Shown here piece by piece: positions 33,901-45,582 of a stretch of DNA of 64,000 nt. The stretch spans positions 15,562,001-15,626,000 of the forward strand of contig OX419760.1 of assembly GCA_948567375.1 (NCBI GenBank), in the 5' to 3' direction. The DNA is from Lunularia cruciata (Eukaryota > Streptophyta > Marchantiopsida > Lunulariales > Lunulariaceae). The translations under genes were made by a program, and so were the position numbers. The notes below the pieces were generated by a model, which was given only the letters and a program-made list of their open reading frames with translations, searched no databases and had not been told where the DNA came from. Each line of letters begins with the position of its first letter. Within the stretch, counting starts at the first letter, position 1.

Positions 33901-34460
33901 TGTAACACCAATAGGATGATAGATGATCTAGAGATGAAATTTGGTTTGGTAACATCTAGAAGGATGTTATACATGATGGACTTAGTAGATAAGCTAGAAG
34001 TAGCACCAAAAGAGCACTTCTACTAATAGGGCAAAAACAAAAAATAGCCTAAAAACTTTAAATCCATTTTTGGAGGCCTAAATGATGACTTAGGCCTAAA
34101 AATTGATAGGCTTGCCTTCTCCCACATGTTTTTTCTTGTCAAGAGCTTTCCAATGGTACCTTATCCATATGATTCTGAGCTTCCTACAAGAAGATTCTCT
34201 TAAGATTCCCTTTGATCAAACACATTTGACCAACTAGATAGGACAAGGACTGACATGTCACCCATCCAAACAACTAATCCAAATATGGAGCTCACCGACA
34301 GGTCACCAATCCATGTATCTGATCCAAGGGTGGAGCTTCCTTTGAGGGGATCCTCTTTGCTATATAATAAAGAGAAGACGTTCCTTTTGGGCATCAAAGG
34401 ATTGAGTGTGAAATCTTTGTTTTCTCTCTTGAAGAGTTCTCTTGTCCTTGAAGTGTTACA
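33901..34460 (+). repeat. Chr solo LTR
   Basis: 560 bp, TGTAACACCAATAGG to GAAGTGTTACA. The start matches the Chr-2 3' LTR at 44467 and the end matches the Chr-1 5' LTR at 950-1325. TATATAATAAAG lies near 34360. The flanks (GTAAC and ATAAG) are not a clear duplication, so it may be a recombinant or have decayed flanks. Confidence 0.8.
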
Positions 34461-35876
34461 ATAAGTGCCAAAATACTCATGACTACCAACATTACTACTC
34501 TAGAGTTAGAGCAATCTAGGTGTGACACTACAAATAGCATGATATATTAGATCTTTATGTGCTTGGTTCTCTTTTGGAATTAGGGACTATGCACCAACTT
34601 GTAGCACTCTGATTTTTTGTGTACATTAGAGTTGGACCATCTTGTCAAAACTACAGTTCCTTGAGTGACCTATAGAGCCATATAGCTTCTTTGGTAGCTA
34701 AACATGTTGCTCTATACTTTGCCTCTATGGTAGAAGCAACATTGCATGGTTGTTGTTGGCTACTCCAACCTAATGGCCCACCATTCATCATGAATATGAA
34801 ACTACTAAATGGCTTTCTATTGTCTAAGTCATCCACAAAATCAGCATCACAATATCCAACTAGTGTATTAGAAGCATCAAAACCTCCACTATATTCTAAT
34901 ACATAATCCAAAGTACCTTTGAGGTACTTGAAAATTCTCTTCACATTGTTCTCTAGTGTTGAGATGAAGGATAAGAACTGAATTTTGCCACTATGCTAAC
35001 AACATAAGCCATGTCAAGTCTTGTATTTAGCATAACATACATTAGACATCCTATCTTGTATTTAGCATAACATACATTAGACATCCTATTGCTTCTTGGT
35101 AGGGTGCTCTAATTGGTTTTCTTTCTTCCACTTGTAATCTAACATTCGGATATGCAAGAGTAGTGACTCTATATGCATCTCCAAGATTGAACCAATTTAT
35201 AATTGACTTTACATTTCTTTCTTCAATCAATCTAATTTTGAGTTTCTCTATCACAAAAAATCTGAATTCCTACATAGCATTTCTTTTCTCCATGTGTAAC
35301 TTCAAACTTCTACTAAAGTGATCTAACATAGTAGCAATGTGAGATTTATATTTCTGCCAAATCAGTGCATTGTCTACAAAGATAATAACAATTACTCCAA
35401 ATTCATAATACACACAAGGATCAAAAAGTGATTCTTGCACCTCAGCCTCACTAGGAAGACATCAAAATTCTAGTTCTAGTTCATTAAGGTTTGCTTCAAG
35501 CCACAAACACTCTGGCAATCTGCAAACACTCTTCTCCTTTTCAACTTCTATGTATAATTGTGGTTGCTCCTTGTAAATTTCCTCCTGCAAATTTCTATTA
35601 AGAAAAGTTGTCTTGAGGTCAAATTGTGCAAATCTCTATGTCTTTCACTATAGCTAGTGAAAGAATAGATTTGATGGAATCAGACTTAATTATAAGAGAA
35701 ATTTTTTTCCTCATAGTCAATTCCTACAAGCTACGTATCTCCCTTGTCGATAAGTCTAGCCTTGTGCCTTGAGATGTTGCCATTAGCATCAAGCTCAGCT
35801 CTTATAACCCATTTATGTTAGTTTTTATAACCTATTCTTTTACTATTTTTTTCCCTTCATGTTAGATTCCAAGTCA
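34461..35876 (-). pseudogene. pol: Ty1/copia RT-RNase H remnant
   Basis: On the minus strand from right to left in coordinates: RT start (KWVIRAELDANGNISRHKARL near 35830-35770), the middle of RT, and the catalytic YVDD box changed to FVDN (IIFVDNALIW, about 35350-35385). Then APYQEAIGCLMYVMLNTR (35051-35100), and RNase H at 34651-34944 (FKYLKGTLDYVLEYSG, GYCDADFVDD, WSSQQQP, EAKYRA). The very end KRTKHIKI lies near 34545. The order RT then RNase H with these motifs is copia. No LTR is seen. Bounded by the Chr solo LTR on the left and CC-G on the right. Confidence 0.85.
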
Positions 35877-36307
35877 ATGGTACTCACATTTTTTGTTTTG
35901 GTTTCCTTTGATAAAGTTTTGAAGAAGAAGTGCGTTTGTAAAGCCAAAGGGGGGCTAAACAAGGAAGAAATGTGAAGAATTGTGTGTTTGGCATAAACCC
36001 AAACTTGACCTCAGGTCAAGTCCTAAGGACTAGGGTGGACAAGAGAAAAATATGAAGACAAGGACTTCATATTGGGTAGTGCAACCTGATCCAAAAAAAA
36101 CTATAACCCTATAACAAACTTCTTCGGGGTCAGCTAATCAAGAAAGTACACGAGAAGAAAGTGACTACTTTGGGATCAAGAAGTTCTTTATAGTGATAGG
36201 AAACAACTTTGTAGAATCAGTGAGTGACATGGAGCAACAACTGGAGAATGGCCGACCAGCGAAGGACTAAAAAAGCAAGATTTCTACAAGGAAGCACCAC
36301 AATGTCC
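35877..36307 (+). mobile_element. CC-G, 5' end fragment of a CC element
   Basis: Starts AATGGTACTCACATTTTTTG, aligning with the CC 5' end TGTGGTACCCACATTTTT, and continues TTTTGAAGAAGAAGTGCG as in F1 and F2. It is cut after 431 bases by the AthL solo LTR. The left flank is copia sequence. No ORF remains. Confidence 0.65.
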
Positions 36308-36995
36308 TGTGAGCCGGCCTGTCTCTCACTCAGGATGAACCTCTGATGGCTATTATGGTAGCACACCATGGACTAAGAAGGCAAGGAACCCGAACTCCAT
36401 CATACTCCTCCAAGGCTAACACTCCAAGACTCAAGACATTGTTCACTAGAGAACTCAATGAGAGAGAGATAGTTGCAAATGAAAGGATGATGAGTACCTC
36501 CTCACCCCTTGTTTATATACTTGTGAAATAGTTACGTACCAAAGTTACTAATTACCGTAGTAACTCAAGTTACTAGACTAAAAGTCAAGTAAAGTCAAAA
36601 AGTAGAAAGGAATATCCATTCACATGGGCATATTCCTCTAAGCATGTGGTCTTATCTTGACCCAACCACTAAGTCAAGGATTCCTTCACATGGGCTATCC
36701 TTGGACTAAAGAAGAATCCAAAACAAAAAGGCTTGCGGGCCCAAGAGTTCTCAACTCTTTCCTCAAAGCCAAACACCTAGGAATAATACCAAGTCAACAC
36801 ACTAAAATCCAAAATAGTGGTGCTCATCTTTTCTACTTCCTCTAAAGTAAGGTCCCCTCTATCTTAGCTATGACTAACTTTAGCTAACCATGACTAATAT
36901 AGAACCATCCTTTATCTCTAAATAATATCTCTTAAGTACTTGTAATACCAAGCTAAATATCACAATACCACACACATGCACAAATGGGTGTTACA
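36308..36995 (-). repeat. AthL solo LTR with unmatched flanks
   Basis: 688 bp, TGTGAGCCGGCC to GGGTGTTACA on the plus strand, very similar to the AthL-3 LTRs. The left neighbour is CC-G (flank TGTCC) and the right neighbour is the middle of Chr-2 gag (flank GACCA). A simple solo LTR would have the same sequence on both sides. Confidence 0.9.
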
Positions 36996-37006
36996 GACCA
37001 ATACCA

Positions 37007-37291
37007 ATGGAATTGGGCAACCTTCAATTCTGGGATCAAGGAGCACGACCGCTTCAAGGGGAGCATGGAAGGGTAGAAGAACAAAGAGATGGAGCCCCAC
37101 GAGGAGAAGGGACTCAAGGAGAACAACGCCGTTGTTACAATTGTGGCCGTATTGGGCACATATCTACCAACTGTCGCACTCATTTCCCTAGAGGCCCCTG
37201 GCAATCGTACAGGCAATCTTTGAATAACATGGAGAGGCACATTGAAGAGGAGGAGGTGGAAATCACTTTGGAAAACAAAGATCGCCAGTAA
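37007..37291 (+). pseudogene. gag: Chr-2 Gag, C-terminal part
   Basis: 95 codons with the zinc knuckle CYNCGRIGHISTNC (all ligands kept), ending LENKDRQ. The capsid part is missing because of the junction at 36995. Confidence 0.85.
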
Positions 37292-37389
37292 ATGTACCTC
37301 ACGGCCTTACTGGCTCAATAAGGAAGCAAAGAAGCAAGGGAAGGAAGAAGAATAATGCACAAAGATCCCAAAAGGCAACCTCACAATTG

Positions 37390-39169
37390 ATTGTCGTGAA
37401 TGGAATCCTAAAAGGTAATCAAGTGAGAGTATTAATAGATCCGAGAGCAATAGAGAATTTCTTGTCTCGCTCTGTTGCAATAAGATTGGGAATGGATCTA
37501 GAGAGAGATGGGAGTGAAGAAGTAGGGTTACCTAATGGGCAAACAGAGAGGATTGAATGATTACTTAGAAGGGTAACCCTCTCTGTAGGAGAATATCAGG
37601 AAGCAATTGAGTGGCGAGTGATATAATTGGCTCGTTATGATGCAATTTTAGGCATGGCATGGATGGAGTAGTACAACCTTATGGTGGATTGGAGGAAGAA
37701 AGTAGTGGAACCCACCAATGGTCAATCATTGGGGTTAAAGAAAAATCACATAGGCAGAAATTGCCCCTATATGTCACAAGGATGGCAACTATCTATAAGA
37801 CCGATAGATGTTTCATGGGTCTAATAAGAGAAATCCAGAGTGCACAACTCGATGGACAAATTCCTGAGAAATTGAAAGATGTGGTAGATGAGTTTCAAGT
37901 TGTCTTTCCCGATGATCTACCCTCAAGATTACCACCAAAAAGGCAAGTAGATCACAAAATTGAGACACTCCCAGGGAAGATACCTCCTTGTAAGGCCCCA
38001 TATTGCCTATCACCTCATGAGTTGGAGGAGTGTAAGACTCAAATTGAGGAGATGTTGCAGAAAGGGTTCATCCAACCTAGCGTATCACCATATGGGGCCC
38101 TTGTCTTGTTTGTGAAGAAGAAGGATGGTACAATGCGCATGTGCATTGACTATTGGGGTCTCAATCAGCAAATAGTGAAGAACAAATACTCCTTACCTCA
38201 CATGGATGACCTGTTTGATCAACTCCATGGAGCAAGATACTTCACCAAATTGGACTTGTAGAGCGGTTACAATCAAATCCAAAATGCATAGGAGGATGTG
38301 TAAAAACCTACCTTTTGAACCAGGTATGGCCACTTTGAGTATCTTGTGATGCCTTTTGGCCTCACCAATGCACCTACCACTTTCATGAGTCTAATGAATG
38401 ACATATTTTGTCCATACTTGGATAAGTCTGTTATTGTCTTCTTGGATGATATCTTAGTATATAGTAGCATGATGACAAAACACAAATAACATCTACGAGA
38501 GGTCCTCTAGATTCCAAGACAGAATCAATTGTATGCCTAAATCTCAAAGTGCGAGTTTGGCCAGTTTGAAGTAGACTACTTGGGGCATAGAGTAAGTGCA
38601 AAGGGCATTCAAGTATTGATAGATAAAATAGAGGTCATTCAAAAATGGACTGCCCCAGAAGATCAGACTCAACTTAAGAGCTTCTTGGAGTTGACGGGAT
38701 TCTATCGTAGATTTGTCAAGGACTTCTCCAAGGTTGCACAACCTTTAACCGCACTACTTGGCAAGGGGAAGAAGTGGACATAGGGAACTGCACAAGAGTT
38801 GGCCTTTCAAGAATTGAAAGCCGCCTTGCTACATGCACCAATCTTGAAGTGGTATGACCCAAAACGTCCAATCAAGTTGGCTACAGATGCATAAGGCGTA
38901 GCAATAGGAGCAGTCCTACAACAAGAGTGGCATGAAGGATGGCATCCAATTGCATATTTCTCTCAAAAGTTGTTAACGGCAGAGTGCAACTACCACACCA
39001 TATAACAAGAAGAGTTGGCCATTGTTCTAGCAACCAAGCATTGGAAGCACTATCTGGGCAAGAAGGCATTTGAGTAGAGACAGACCACAAACCTCTAGTC
39101 TACCTCAAGACGCAGAAGGATCTATCTTGTCGCCAAATTTGGTGGGCAGAGTGGTGACAACACTTCAAC
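37390..39169 (+). pseudogene. pol: Chr-2 protease, RT and RNase H
   Basis: The protease active site reads LIDPRAIENF (Asp kept, Ser-Gly replaced by Pro-Arg). Stops lie at 37558 and 37624, with a frameshift near 37680. RT (37659-38760): DEFQVVFP, then [12 protein letters not shown], and the catalytic box FLDDILVY intact (about 38436-38459), with ELTGFYRRFVKDF further on. Stops at 38259 and 38289 interrupt it. RNase H around 38870-39070 reads LATDA-stop-GVAIGAVLQQ. Confidence 0.88.
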
Positions 39170-40403
39170 ATGACAATCACCTATGTGGAAGGTAAGAAGC
39201 AACTTGCAGATGCATTCACCCGCATGCCAATGGCAAACAACTTGGTGGTAGAGGTTAAGATTAACCCTGAATTTTGGCCAAAGATTCTGGCTGCTACAAA
39301 AACTGATCTACAGATTGTAGAAGCGCAATCATCCAAAGGTGTCACCAACACCCAAGGACTCACCTTTCGGGATGGTAGATTATGGATCCCAAATGTCTCA
39401 GAATTACACACCACCATCCTAGCGGAATGTCATGATTTGGCCATTGTAGCTCATGTCAAAGTGGACAAGACCTAGGATGCAGTCAAGCGCCATTACTATT
39501 GGCCCAAGATGAGCAATGATGTGATGGACTACGTGCGTAGCTGCCTACTTTGTCAACAAAACAAAGCTTCTAATCAAGCTCTTGCATGGCTCCTTCAACC
39601 TCTCCCCACTCCTACCCAATGTTGGGAACAAGTGAGTATGGATCTCGTCTGTGAATTACCCAAGACCACCTCATGGTTTGACTTCATCATGGTCTTTGTG
39701 GACCGGCTCAGCAGAATGATTCATGTACGCCCTACCACCAAGGAGGTGACCGCTCCACAACTAGCTCAATTATACTTAGATGCAGTCTTTGCTCACCTTG
39801 GCTTGTCTAGAGTACTCATCACTGATAGAGGCACCCAATTCACTAGTTTGTTTTGGCAAACACTCTTTGGTTTCTTCAAAACCAAGTTGACCATGTCCAC
39901 AGCTTACCACCCACAAACAGATGGCCAAACAGAGCGGGCTAATCACATGATTGAAGACATGTTATGCGACTTCACCTTAGAAGAACAAGAGAGGTGGGAC
40001 ACCCTTCTCTCGTTGGTGGAATTTGCTGACAACAATTCAGTGAATGCATCCACCCAGGTCACTCCGTTCTTCCTCATGTATGGTGAGCATCTCTTCACAC
40101 CTTCTAGCCTGATGAAGATCCGTCTTGTGGCTACCAAGGTTGATGCAATCAACACATTTGTTTCTAAAATCCAACAAGGTGTAGAGAGCGCCAAACACAG
40201 ATTACAGATTGTGCAAAATCGACAAAAGCAGTATGCTGATGCACACTATAGGCACATGGATTTCAATGTTGGGGATCAAGTGTGGCTATCAACAACCAAC
40301 CTCACATTACTTGGACCTCGTAAGCTCAGACCTCGTTTTATTAGGCCTTTCTCAATTCTTTGTTGTGTCGGCACGGTGGCCTATCACCTTGAGCTACCAC
40401 CAC
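39170..40403 (+). pseudogene. pol: Chr-2 integrase core
   Basis: One stop (39473) splits two long frames. The first (39170-39475) ends RNase H and starts the zinc-finger His pair (AECHDLAIVAHV). The second (39509-40408) has CLLCQQ, the catalytic residues in SMDLVCELP, TDRGTQFTS and TDGQTERANHMIED (D, D, E all present), and the C-terminal GDQVWLST and GTVAYHLELPP. The CC-A insertion cuts it here; the frame continues in phase at 44143 once one ACCAC copy is discounted. Confidence 0.92.
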
Positions 40404-43400
40404 TATGACAACCCGGCAAATATCACTTTTGCGGTAATTGAGTAAGTAAAGTTTGTTCCCGCAGAGATACGAGTCAGAAATGTCCAAATACAAAGCAAAG
40501 TAACAATTTAGTTCTTCTTGAGTTCTTCTTTAGTCTCTTAGGTAGAAACCACACCCAGAAGAGAGTAACAAGCACTGACTTGTAGTCTTGTCACAAATTA
40601 ACACTCCTTAATCACAAATCCTTCAATTCTTTCCAAACAATCTTGATTGTGATGATTCAGGCTCTCCCGAAAACGGCACTTCACTGCAAAACAACTTTGC
40701 CTCAGAATTGTGTTCCACCCCTCCGCTGAAGGCACAACTTCCTCGATCAAAATTGCTTCACATCAACTTTGCACTACACTCACAAATGTAGAATACTACC
40801 AACACTACAATTCCTCCCAGATCTGTCAAGGCATTGCTTCGATTGCACTTCACTAAGGATCAAACACACAAAATGAAGATCAAGGCTGTGGAATCCAACA
40901 TCCAACAAGCACTCTAACTTGCACTTTGAATTTCTCCACACATTCACAAACATAAACACAAAGTTGATACTCGGAATCAAGCTCAAGCGACAAGCACTAC
41001 TTCACAACACTTTGCTTTATCTATACTCAAAAATAATGAGCACTAAAAAACATCTGACTGCGAATGCCACTCTTAAATAGTGAAGCAATCGACAGTTCTA
41101 ACAACTACACCGTTCTACAAAAACTCTTCTAACCTGCAGATCCGAAATGACAATGCACCTCTTCATATCTACCTCTTCAAATCTCAAATCTGTTACTAAT
41201 CCGATCTGATGTCTACTTCTTCCTCGGCTTTCAAACCTGAACCCGAAGTAATCTTATTTCCTACTATCTTTTCCTCGGGTTTCAGATCTTCTACTTCTTC
41301 TACTAGATCTAGCAATTCTCTTTCCTGATCTGAAATATCACTAATGGGTAATCTATCTAACTCCTTATCTCCCGACCCACTCTTCTCTAATGTCTCTGAT
41401 GGTAACTCTGAAGACATTTGGACTCCTATGTTATCTACTTTGGGTTTTGCTCTAACATCCTTCCAAAGTTTTTTTTACTCTATTTTCACTAAGTCTAATC
41501 TAATTGAAATGTTATCCTCTACCTCTAAAACCTTTCTGTCTACACGAGTTCTTAGTTTTATTAACAAGGCATTCATCTCAGTGTCTTTTGCTTGTCTGTG
41601 CCTCGTCTCCTGCACCAACAGCTTTAACTTGTGTAGTCGTGCTTCTTCAATTCAAATGCTGGCTTCTGTACTTAACATCACGTTCACCTTGAGGACTATC
41701 TCCTTCAATGGCTCCAATCTTGTCTTCCTTTCTTGATCCCGATCTGCAAGCCATTCTTCTCGTTACATCGCCAACTCTGCCTTGAACTCGGCTTTCACCG
41801 TCTCCTTCTCCTTCTCCTTCTGTACAACTTTTTCTTCCTGATTACGAAGTAACTCTTGTAATCTTTCTTCTTCTCTATACCGCGTAACCAACTCTCTTTG
41901 CCAGAGTTGCTTCTTCTCCTCCATACTCTCCATCACTCTATCGAGCTCTTGATCCTTTGCTGCTCGCCATAACATGGATTACTTCTACTCTTGAATCAAC
42001 AAATTGTTGCTTCAAGATTTTGAATTCAGCTACCTATCTCTCTCTTGCTATGTCACTTTTCTTCACAAGATCCTCTCAATAATTTACTTCTCTCTTCAGG
42101 TCTTCAATTACCTGACTTCTCTCTACTGCTTCCGCTTGCAGTACTTCTCTCTCCTCCTCACCTTGGGTTATACTTTTCTTCAACTCCAAGTTCTCTTCTT
42201 CTAATCTCGATAAGACCTACAAAACAGTCTTCACCTCTGGACAAGTCGACTGCATCTCCTTCTTCTTGTACTCCAATTTCACCAACAGAGGACACACCAC
42301 CTCTCGCAAGTAATCTACTCCATCACTGGCAACTACTTCCGCCCGCGGAGTGGTCTCTCTTCTGTCCTCGTGTTCTCTTGATACTCGCCTTCTTCTCTGG
42401 AGTCTTCGTATCAAGATTGATGCCTCACTTCTTGAGCTTTCTTCTACCTCTTTCTTCATGTTACTCGGCCCCGCTTCACACTTCGCCTTACATCTCGAGT
42501 GCACCCCTCGCTGCACTGCGATCTTCCTTTCCTCGGGCACCGGAACTTTGTTTTCCAATGGCAAGTTGTCTTCGGCCTCCAACTCAGCTTGCACTTCTTC
42601 TTCTTCTTTGTTAGCTGTTGGCACCGATGTCATCTCTCCTCCTTCTTCACTGTCGCTGCTCATATCTCCACTCTGCAATGTCAGCTCAGGTTCCTCCTCA
42701 TGTTTTGAGTCCTCCGTCTTGAGCTTGGCCTCGCCTTTTGAGTCTTCATCTTCCGACTCAATTACCACCATACTTTGCCTCGGGTTACTTCTCTATATCT
42801 TCCATCTTCTTTGTCGGGGTACTCACTATGACCTCCACGTTCTTTCCTATCTTTGCGTAGTAGTTGTCGGTGCTCCGGATTTGGAGAATGTACTACTGCT
42901 CCTCAACATCCACCTCCTTTCGCACATCAGGATGGAAGTGCAACACCATCCGAGTCCGCTCCACCGAGGTCAGTAAATTGAGCCTAAGGTAGAACTGTGC
43001 TGCAAACGGCACAATGTAGTGTGGAGGCAACTTATCCCGCAAATTCCACACCATCTGCCTTGTTCTCCCGTGAAAACACCTCGCCCAATTGATAGGTTCT
43101 CCTGCAAACAACTTATGGAAGAACATTGCTTGGTGTTTCATCACATAAGTCGTTCTCTCTGGCTTCAAGATTGCCATGAGAGCACTCACGATCCCTCTCT
43201 TCACTGGATCCTTGTAACTCTCAACTTTGTACCCATTCTTTGTTCTTTTCGATGAGAAGGCATCTCTCACCTCTTGCGTCTCTTGGGCTATCTCTCCTTT
43301 CCCCAAGAACATGGCTCCCTGCTCCAAGCTTGCCTCCTTCCCGAGTACAAGTCTCCAATCCGACTCTGTCTAGCGAGCTGGATTTCCTCTCTTCACTTCT

Positions 43401-44137
43401 TCCTCGGGTCCATCGAGACACTTACTCTCAATGATTTCTGTCATGAATCCTGGAAAACTCACGTTCCAATTCCATGCCAGAAATGTGATCCGAAGTTGGC
43501 TCAAGACTTTGATCCTCGCTATCACATCTAATCTCCGAATTGCATGATTTCTCATTGCAAATTTGGAATTCTTCTTCCCTCCTCCCATCTCTTCTACTTT
43601 CTCACTTTCTCTTGATTTCACTCTTGCGACTTTGCCCTTGTGCACTAACATGAGTCCAACTCTATTCCCCTTTCCCCAATCACCTACAAGGCGACTCCTC
43701 AACGGCAAAGGAAAATTGCTCAACATTTCGTTGTTGCAGTTTTGAGTTTTATGGAGCTGAGCTTCTTTGTATTCCGTCACTTTGAGTTCCTACCGAGAAA
43801 TCACACCTCCAACATGCACCTGTCACTGTCAATCAACCTTTGCGCGTATGAGCCGCCAGTTTTCAAACGGCCCCTTCTTGAATTTCTCGCCCCGACGAAA
43901 GGTTGTTAGACTGTCTTCACCTCGGGTTGAGCTCCCCCCAATCCAAAGACAATTTACTTTGGGTTGTATGCTGATAGGACATTTCCGAGTACTTTGCCTT
44001 ATGACCCGAAGTCACTTTACTTTGGGTTTCATCCCAAAGACTCCTTTCTTTGCTTTCTTCGGCCATACAAGCGCAATCCGACTTCTCTATACAACTTCTT
44101 CTCCTTTATTTTGAAAAAAAAAAATGTGGGCACCACA
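40404..44137 (-). mobile_element. CC-A, full-length CC element (3.73 kb)
   Basis: Minus-strand orientation. The plus strand begins TATGACAACCCGG and ends TGTGGGCACCACA. It is flanked by a perfect 5-bp duplication ACCAC (40399-40403 and 44138-44142). The first and last several hundred bases do not resemble each other, so there are no LTRs, and beyond TGTG there is little terminal inverted repeat. It holds the CC ORF (43588 to 41196) and a ~790-base 3' region next to the left end. Confidence 0.92.
41196..43588 (-). pseudogene. CC-A coiled-coil ORF, broken
   Basis: Same protein as CC-B. Start at MGGGKKNSKF (43588). The N-terminal conserved domain continues through 43327-42893 (GYKVESYKDPVKRGIVSALM, FFHKLFAGEPINWARCF). 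The acidic middle lies at 42771-42217 (VIESEDEDSKGEAKLKTED), with the coiled coil in pieces at 42200-41440 and the C-terminal tail at 41417-41196. Frameshifts near 42790 and stops at several points. A TGA at 41652-41654 falls at the same codon as in CC-B and CC-D. TATA-like CATAAAAC at 43747-43754 lies about 160 bases upstream of the start. Confidence 0.85.
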
Positions 44138-44142
44138 ACCAC

Positions 44143-44453
44143 ACATGAAGATCCATCCAGTGTTCCATGTCTCCCTACTATGTAGATATGCTCCCCGATC
44201 AGGCCAGGGTCATTCCACACAAGACATTCAACCTTGTCGGTCACTCATTGATGGCACAAAGGAATATGAAGTGGAGCGGATTCTCCAAAAATGCATGCGT
44301 GTTACTCACCATCCACGGGTGGAATATCTAGTACAATGGAAAGGTTACCCCCTCTATGAAGCAACATGGGAGCCCACTGCCAATTTGGCACATGCACCGG
44401 TGTTGGTGCAAGCATTTGAACAACAATTGCACAACGAGGACATTGCATCTTAA
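44143..44453 (+). pseudogene. pol: Chr-2 integrase C-terminus with chromodomain
   Basis: Reads HMKIHPVFHVSLL, a linker, then the chromodomain EYEVERILQKCMRVTH, VEYLVQWKGYP and EATWEP (about 44268-44376), ending at the TAA at 44451. The aromatic residues of the methyl-lysine cage are at least partly present (Tyr, Trp, Trp). Chromodomains steer chromovirus integration to particular chromatin. It is the 3' half of the integrase split by CC-A. Confidence 0.92.
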
Positions 44454-44466
44454 AAGGAGGGAGGTC
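44452..44466 (+). other. Polypurine tract, Chr-2
   Basis: AAAAGGAGGGAGGTC directly before the LTR start TGTAATACC, the usual primer for plus-strand DNA synthesis. Confidence 0.75.
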
Positions 44467-44690
44467 TGTAATACCAAGAGCTAGCCATATGATCTAGATG
44501 TGAAATTTGGTTTGGTAACATCTAGAATGATGTTATACAGGATGGTTTAAATAGATAAGATAGAAGTATCACCAAAAGAGTACTTCTACTAATAGGGCAG
44601 AAACCAAAATAGACTTGAGAACCTTAGAACCAATAGTTAGACATATGATTTAAAGGTGAGAATTGGTTTGGTAACATCTGGGAGGATGTT
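44467..44690 (+). repeat. Chr-2 3' LTR, first part
   Basis: Starts TGTAATACCAAGAGC and aligns with 33901-34080 of the solo LTR. An internal partial repeat of TTTGGTTTGGTAACATCT occurs near 44507 and again near 44660. Cut at about 44690 by AthL-5. Confidence 0.8.
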
Positions 44691-45188
44691 GTGGCTTTCC
44701 CTCCAATCAAGTAGTGTCTAAACTTCTTGAGACCAAAGATCACTACCAACCCTTCTCTCTCCATGACAAAGTAGTTCTTTTTTGTTGTAACCATTTGCCT
44801 ACTATCATAAGGTATTGGATGATCATGCCCATCTTGGTGTAATTGACTAAGAGTGTATCCTATAGCTACACTAGAAGCATCAGTGTAGAGGATGAAGGGC
44901 TTACTCCAATCAGGTTTAGCAAGAATTGGGGTTACAAGAAGGGATTGCTTGAGCTACTCAAAAGCTTTGAGAGCCTCCTTGTCTTCCAAAATCACCATGT
45001 AATCTACACACTTCTTCATGTAGATGGTCAATGCACAAGCCATGTTGGAAAATTAGAAGATGAATCTCCTGTAGTACCCAACCATTCCCAAGAATTGTTG
45101 TAACTTTGTCAAGCTTGAAGGGAATGGAAGGTCTGAGATTTCCTCACCTTCTCAAGATCAACTACTATTCCATCCTTGGAGATGATCT
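44691..45188 (-). pseudogene. pol: AthL-5 RT-RNase H, distal part
   Basis: Minus-strand remnant homologous to 13060-13545 of AthL-3. It covers the RNase H start (complement of the FILYTDAS region near 44880) and the RT thumb (GYYRRF near 45070), and stops at the GATCT flank of CC-B'. Several in-frame stops. Confidence 0.8.
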
Positions 45189-45574
45189 TGTGGTACCCGC
45201 ATTTTTGTTTTTTTCATATTTCTGAAGAAGAAGTGTACAGAAGAAGTCAAATTGTGCTTGTATGGTAGAAGAAGGCAAAGAAAAGTGTCCTCAAGGTGTA
45301 ACCCAAGGTAAAGTGACTTCATGTCAGAAGGTGAGGTACTCGGAATTGCCCTGTCAGCATACAACCCAAAGTAAGGTGACTTTGTCTCAGAGGTGCTCAA
45401 CGCAAGGCAAGGATAGTGTAACAACTTTACTTTGGGGCAAGACATTTAAGAAGGAACCATTCACAAAACCGGTGGTCATATGCATGAAGGACAATTGATA
45501 ATGACAAGAGCATGCAAGAGGTGTGATTTCTTGGTAGAAACTCAAAGTGAAGAAAGACGGAGGAGACACGCCAC

Positions 45575-45582
45575 TATAAAAT
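45575..45582 (+). promoter_or_regulatory. Candidate TATA box of CC-B'
   Basis: TATAAAAT, about 386 bases from the element start and 173 bases before the MGGG start. The spacing matches TATAAAAA in CC-B (47245-47252). Confidence 0.5.

Larger units (their letters stand above)
36996..44690 (+). mobile_element. Chr-2, chromovirus interrupted by CC-A
   Basis: The best-preserved chromovirus. It starts inside gag (homologous to 2704 of Chr-1), runs through protease, RT, RNase H and integrase to 40403, is split by CC-A, and resumes at 44143 with the chromodomain, a polypurine tract (44452-44466) and 224 bases of 3' LTR. The LTR is cut at about 44690, where AthL-5 begins. Confidence 0.9.

Noticed and set aside
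40404..41100. LTR at the left end of CC-A matching its right end
   Set aside because: Compared by eye, 40404-41100 and 43500-44137 share no extended similarity, so CC-A is not LTR-flanked.
42045..42976. Long Ser/Leu-rich plus-strand frames over CC-A
   Set aside because: They are opposite-strand shadows of the acidic and coiled-coil part of the CC ORF, whose minus-strand reading is conserved in other copies.
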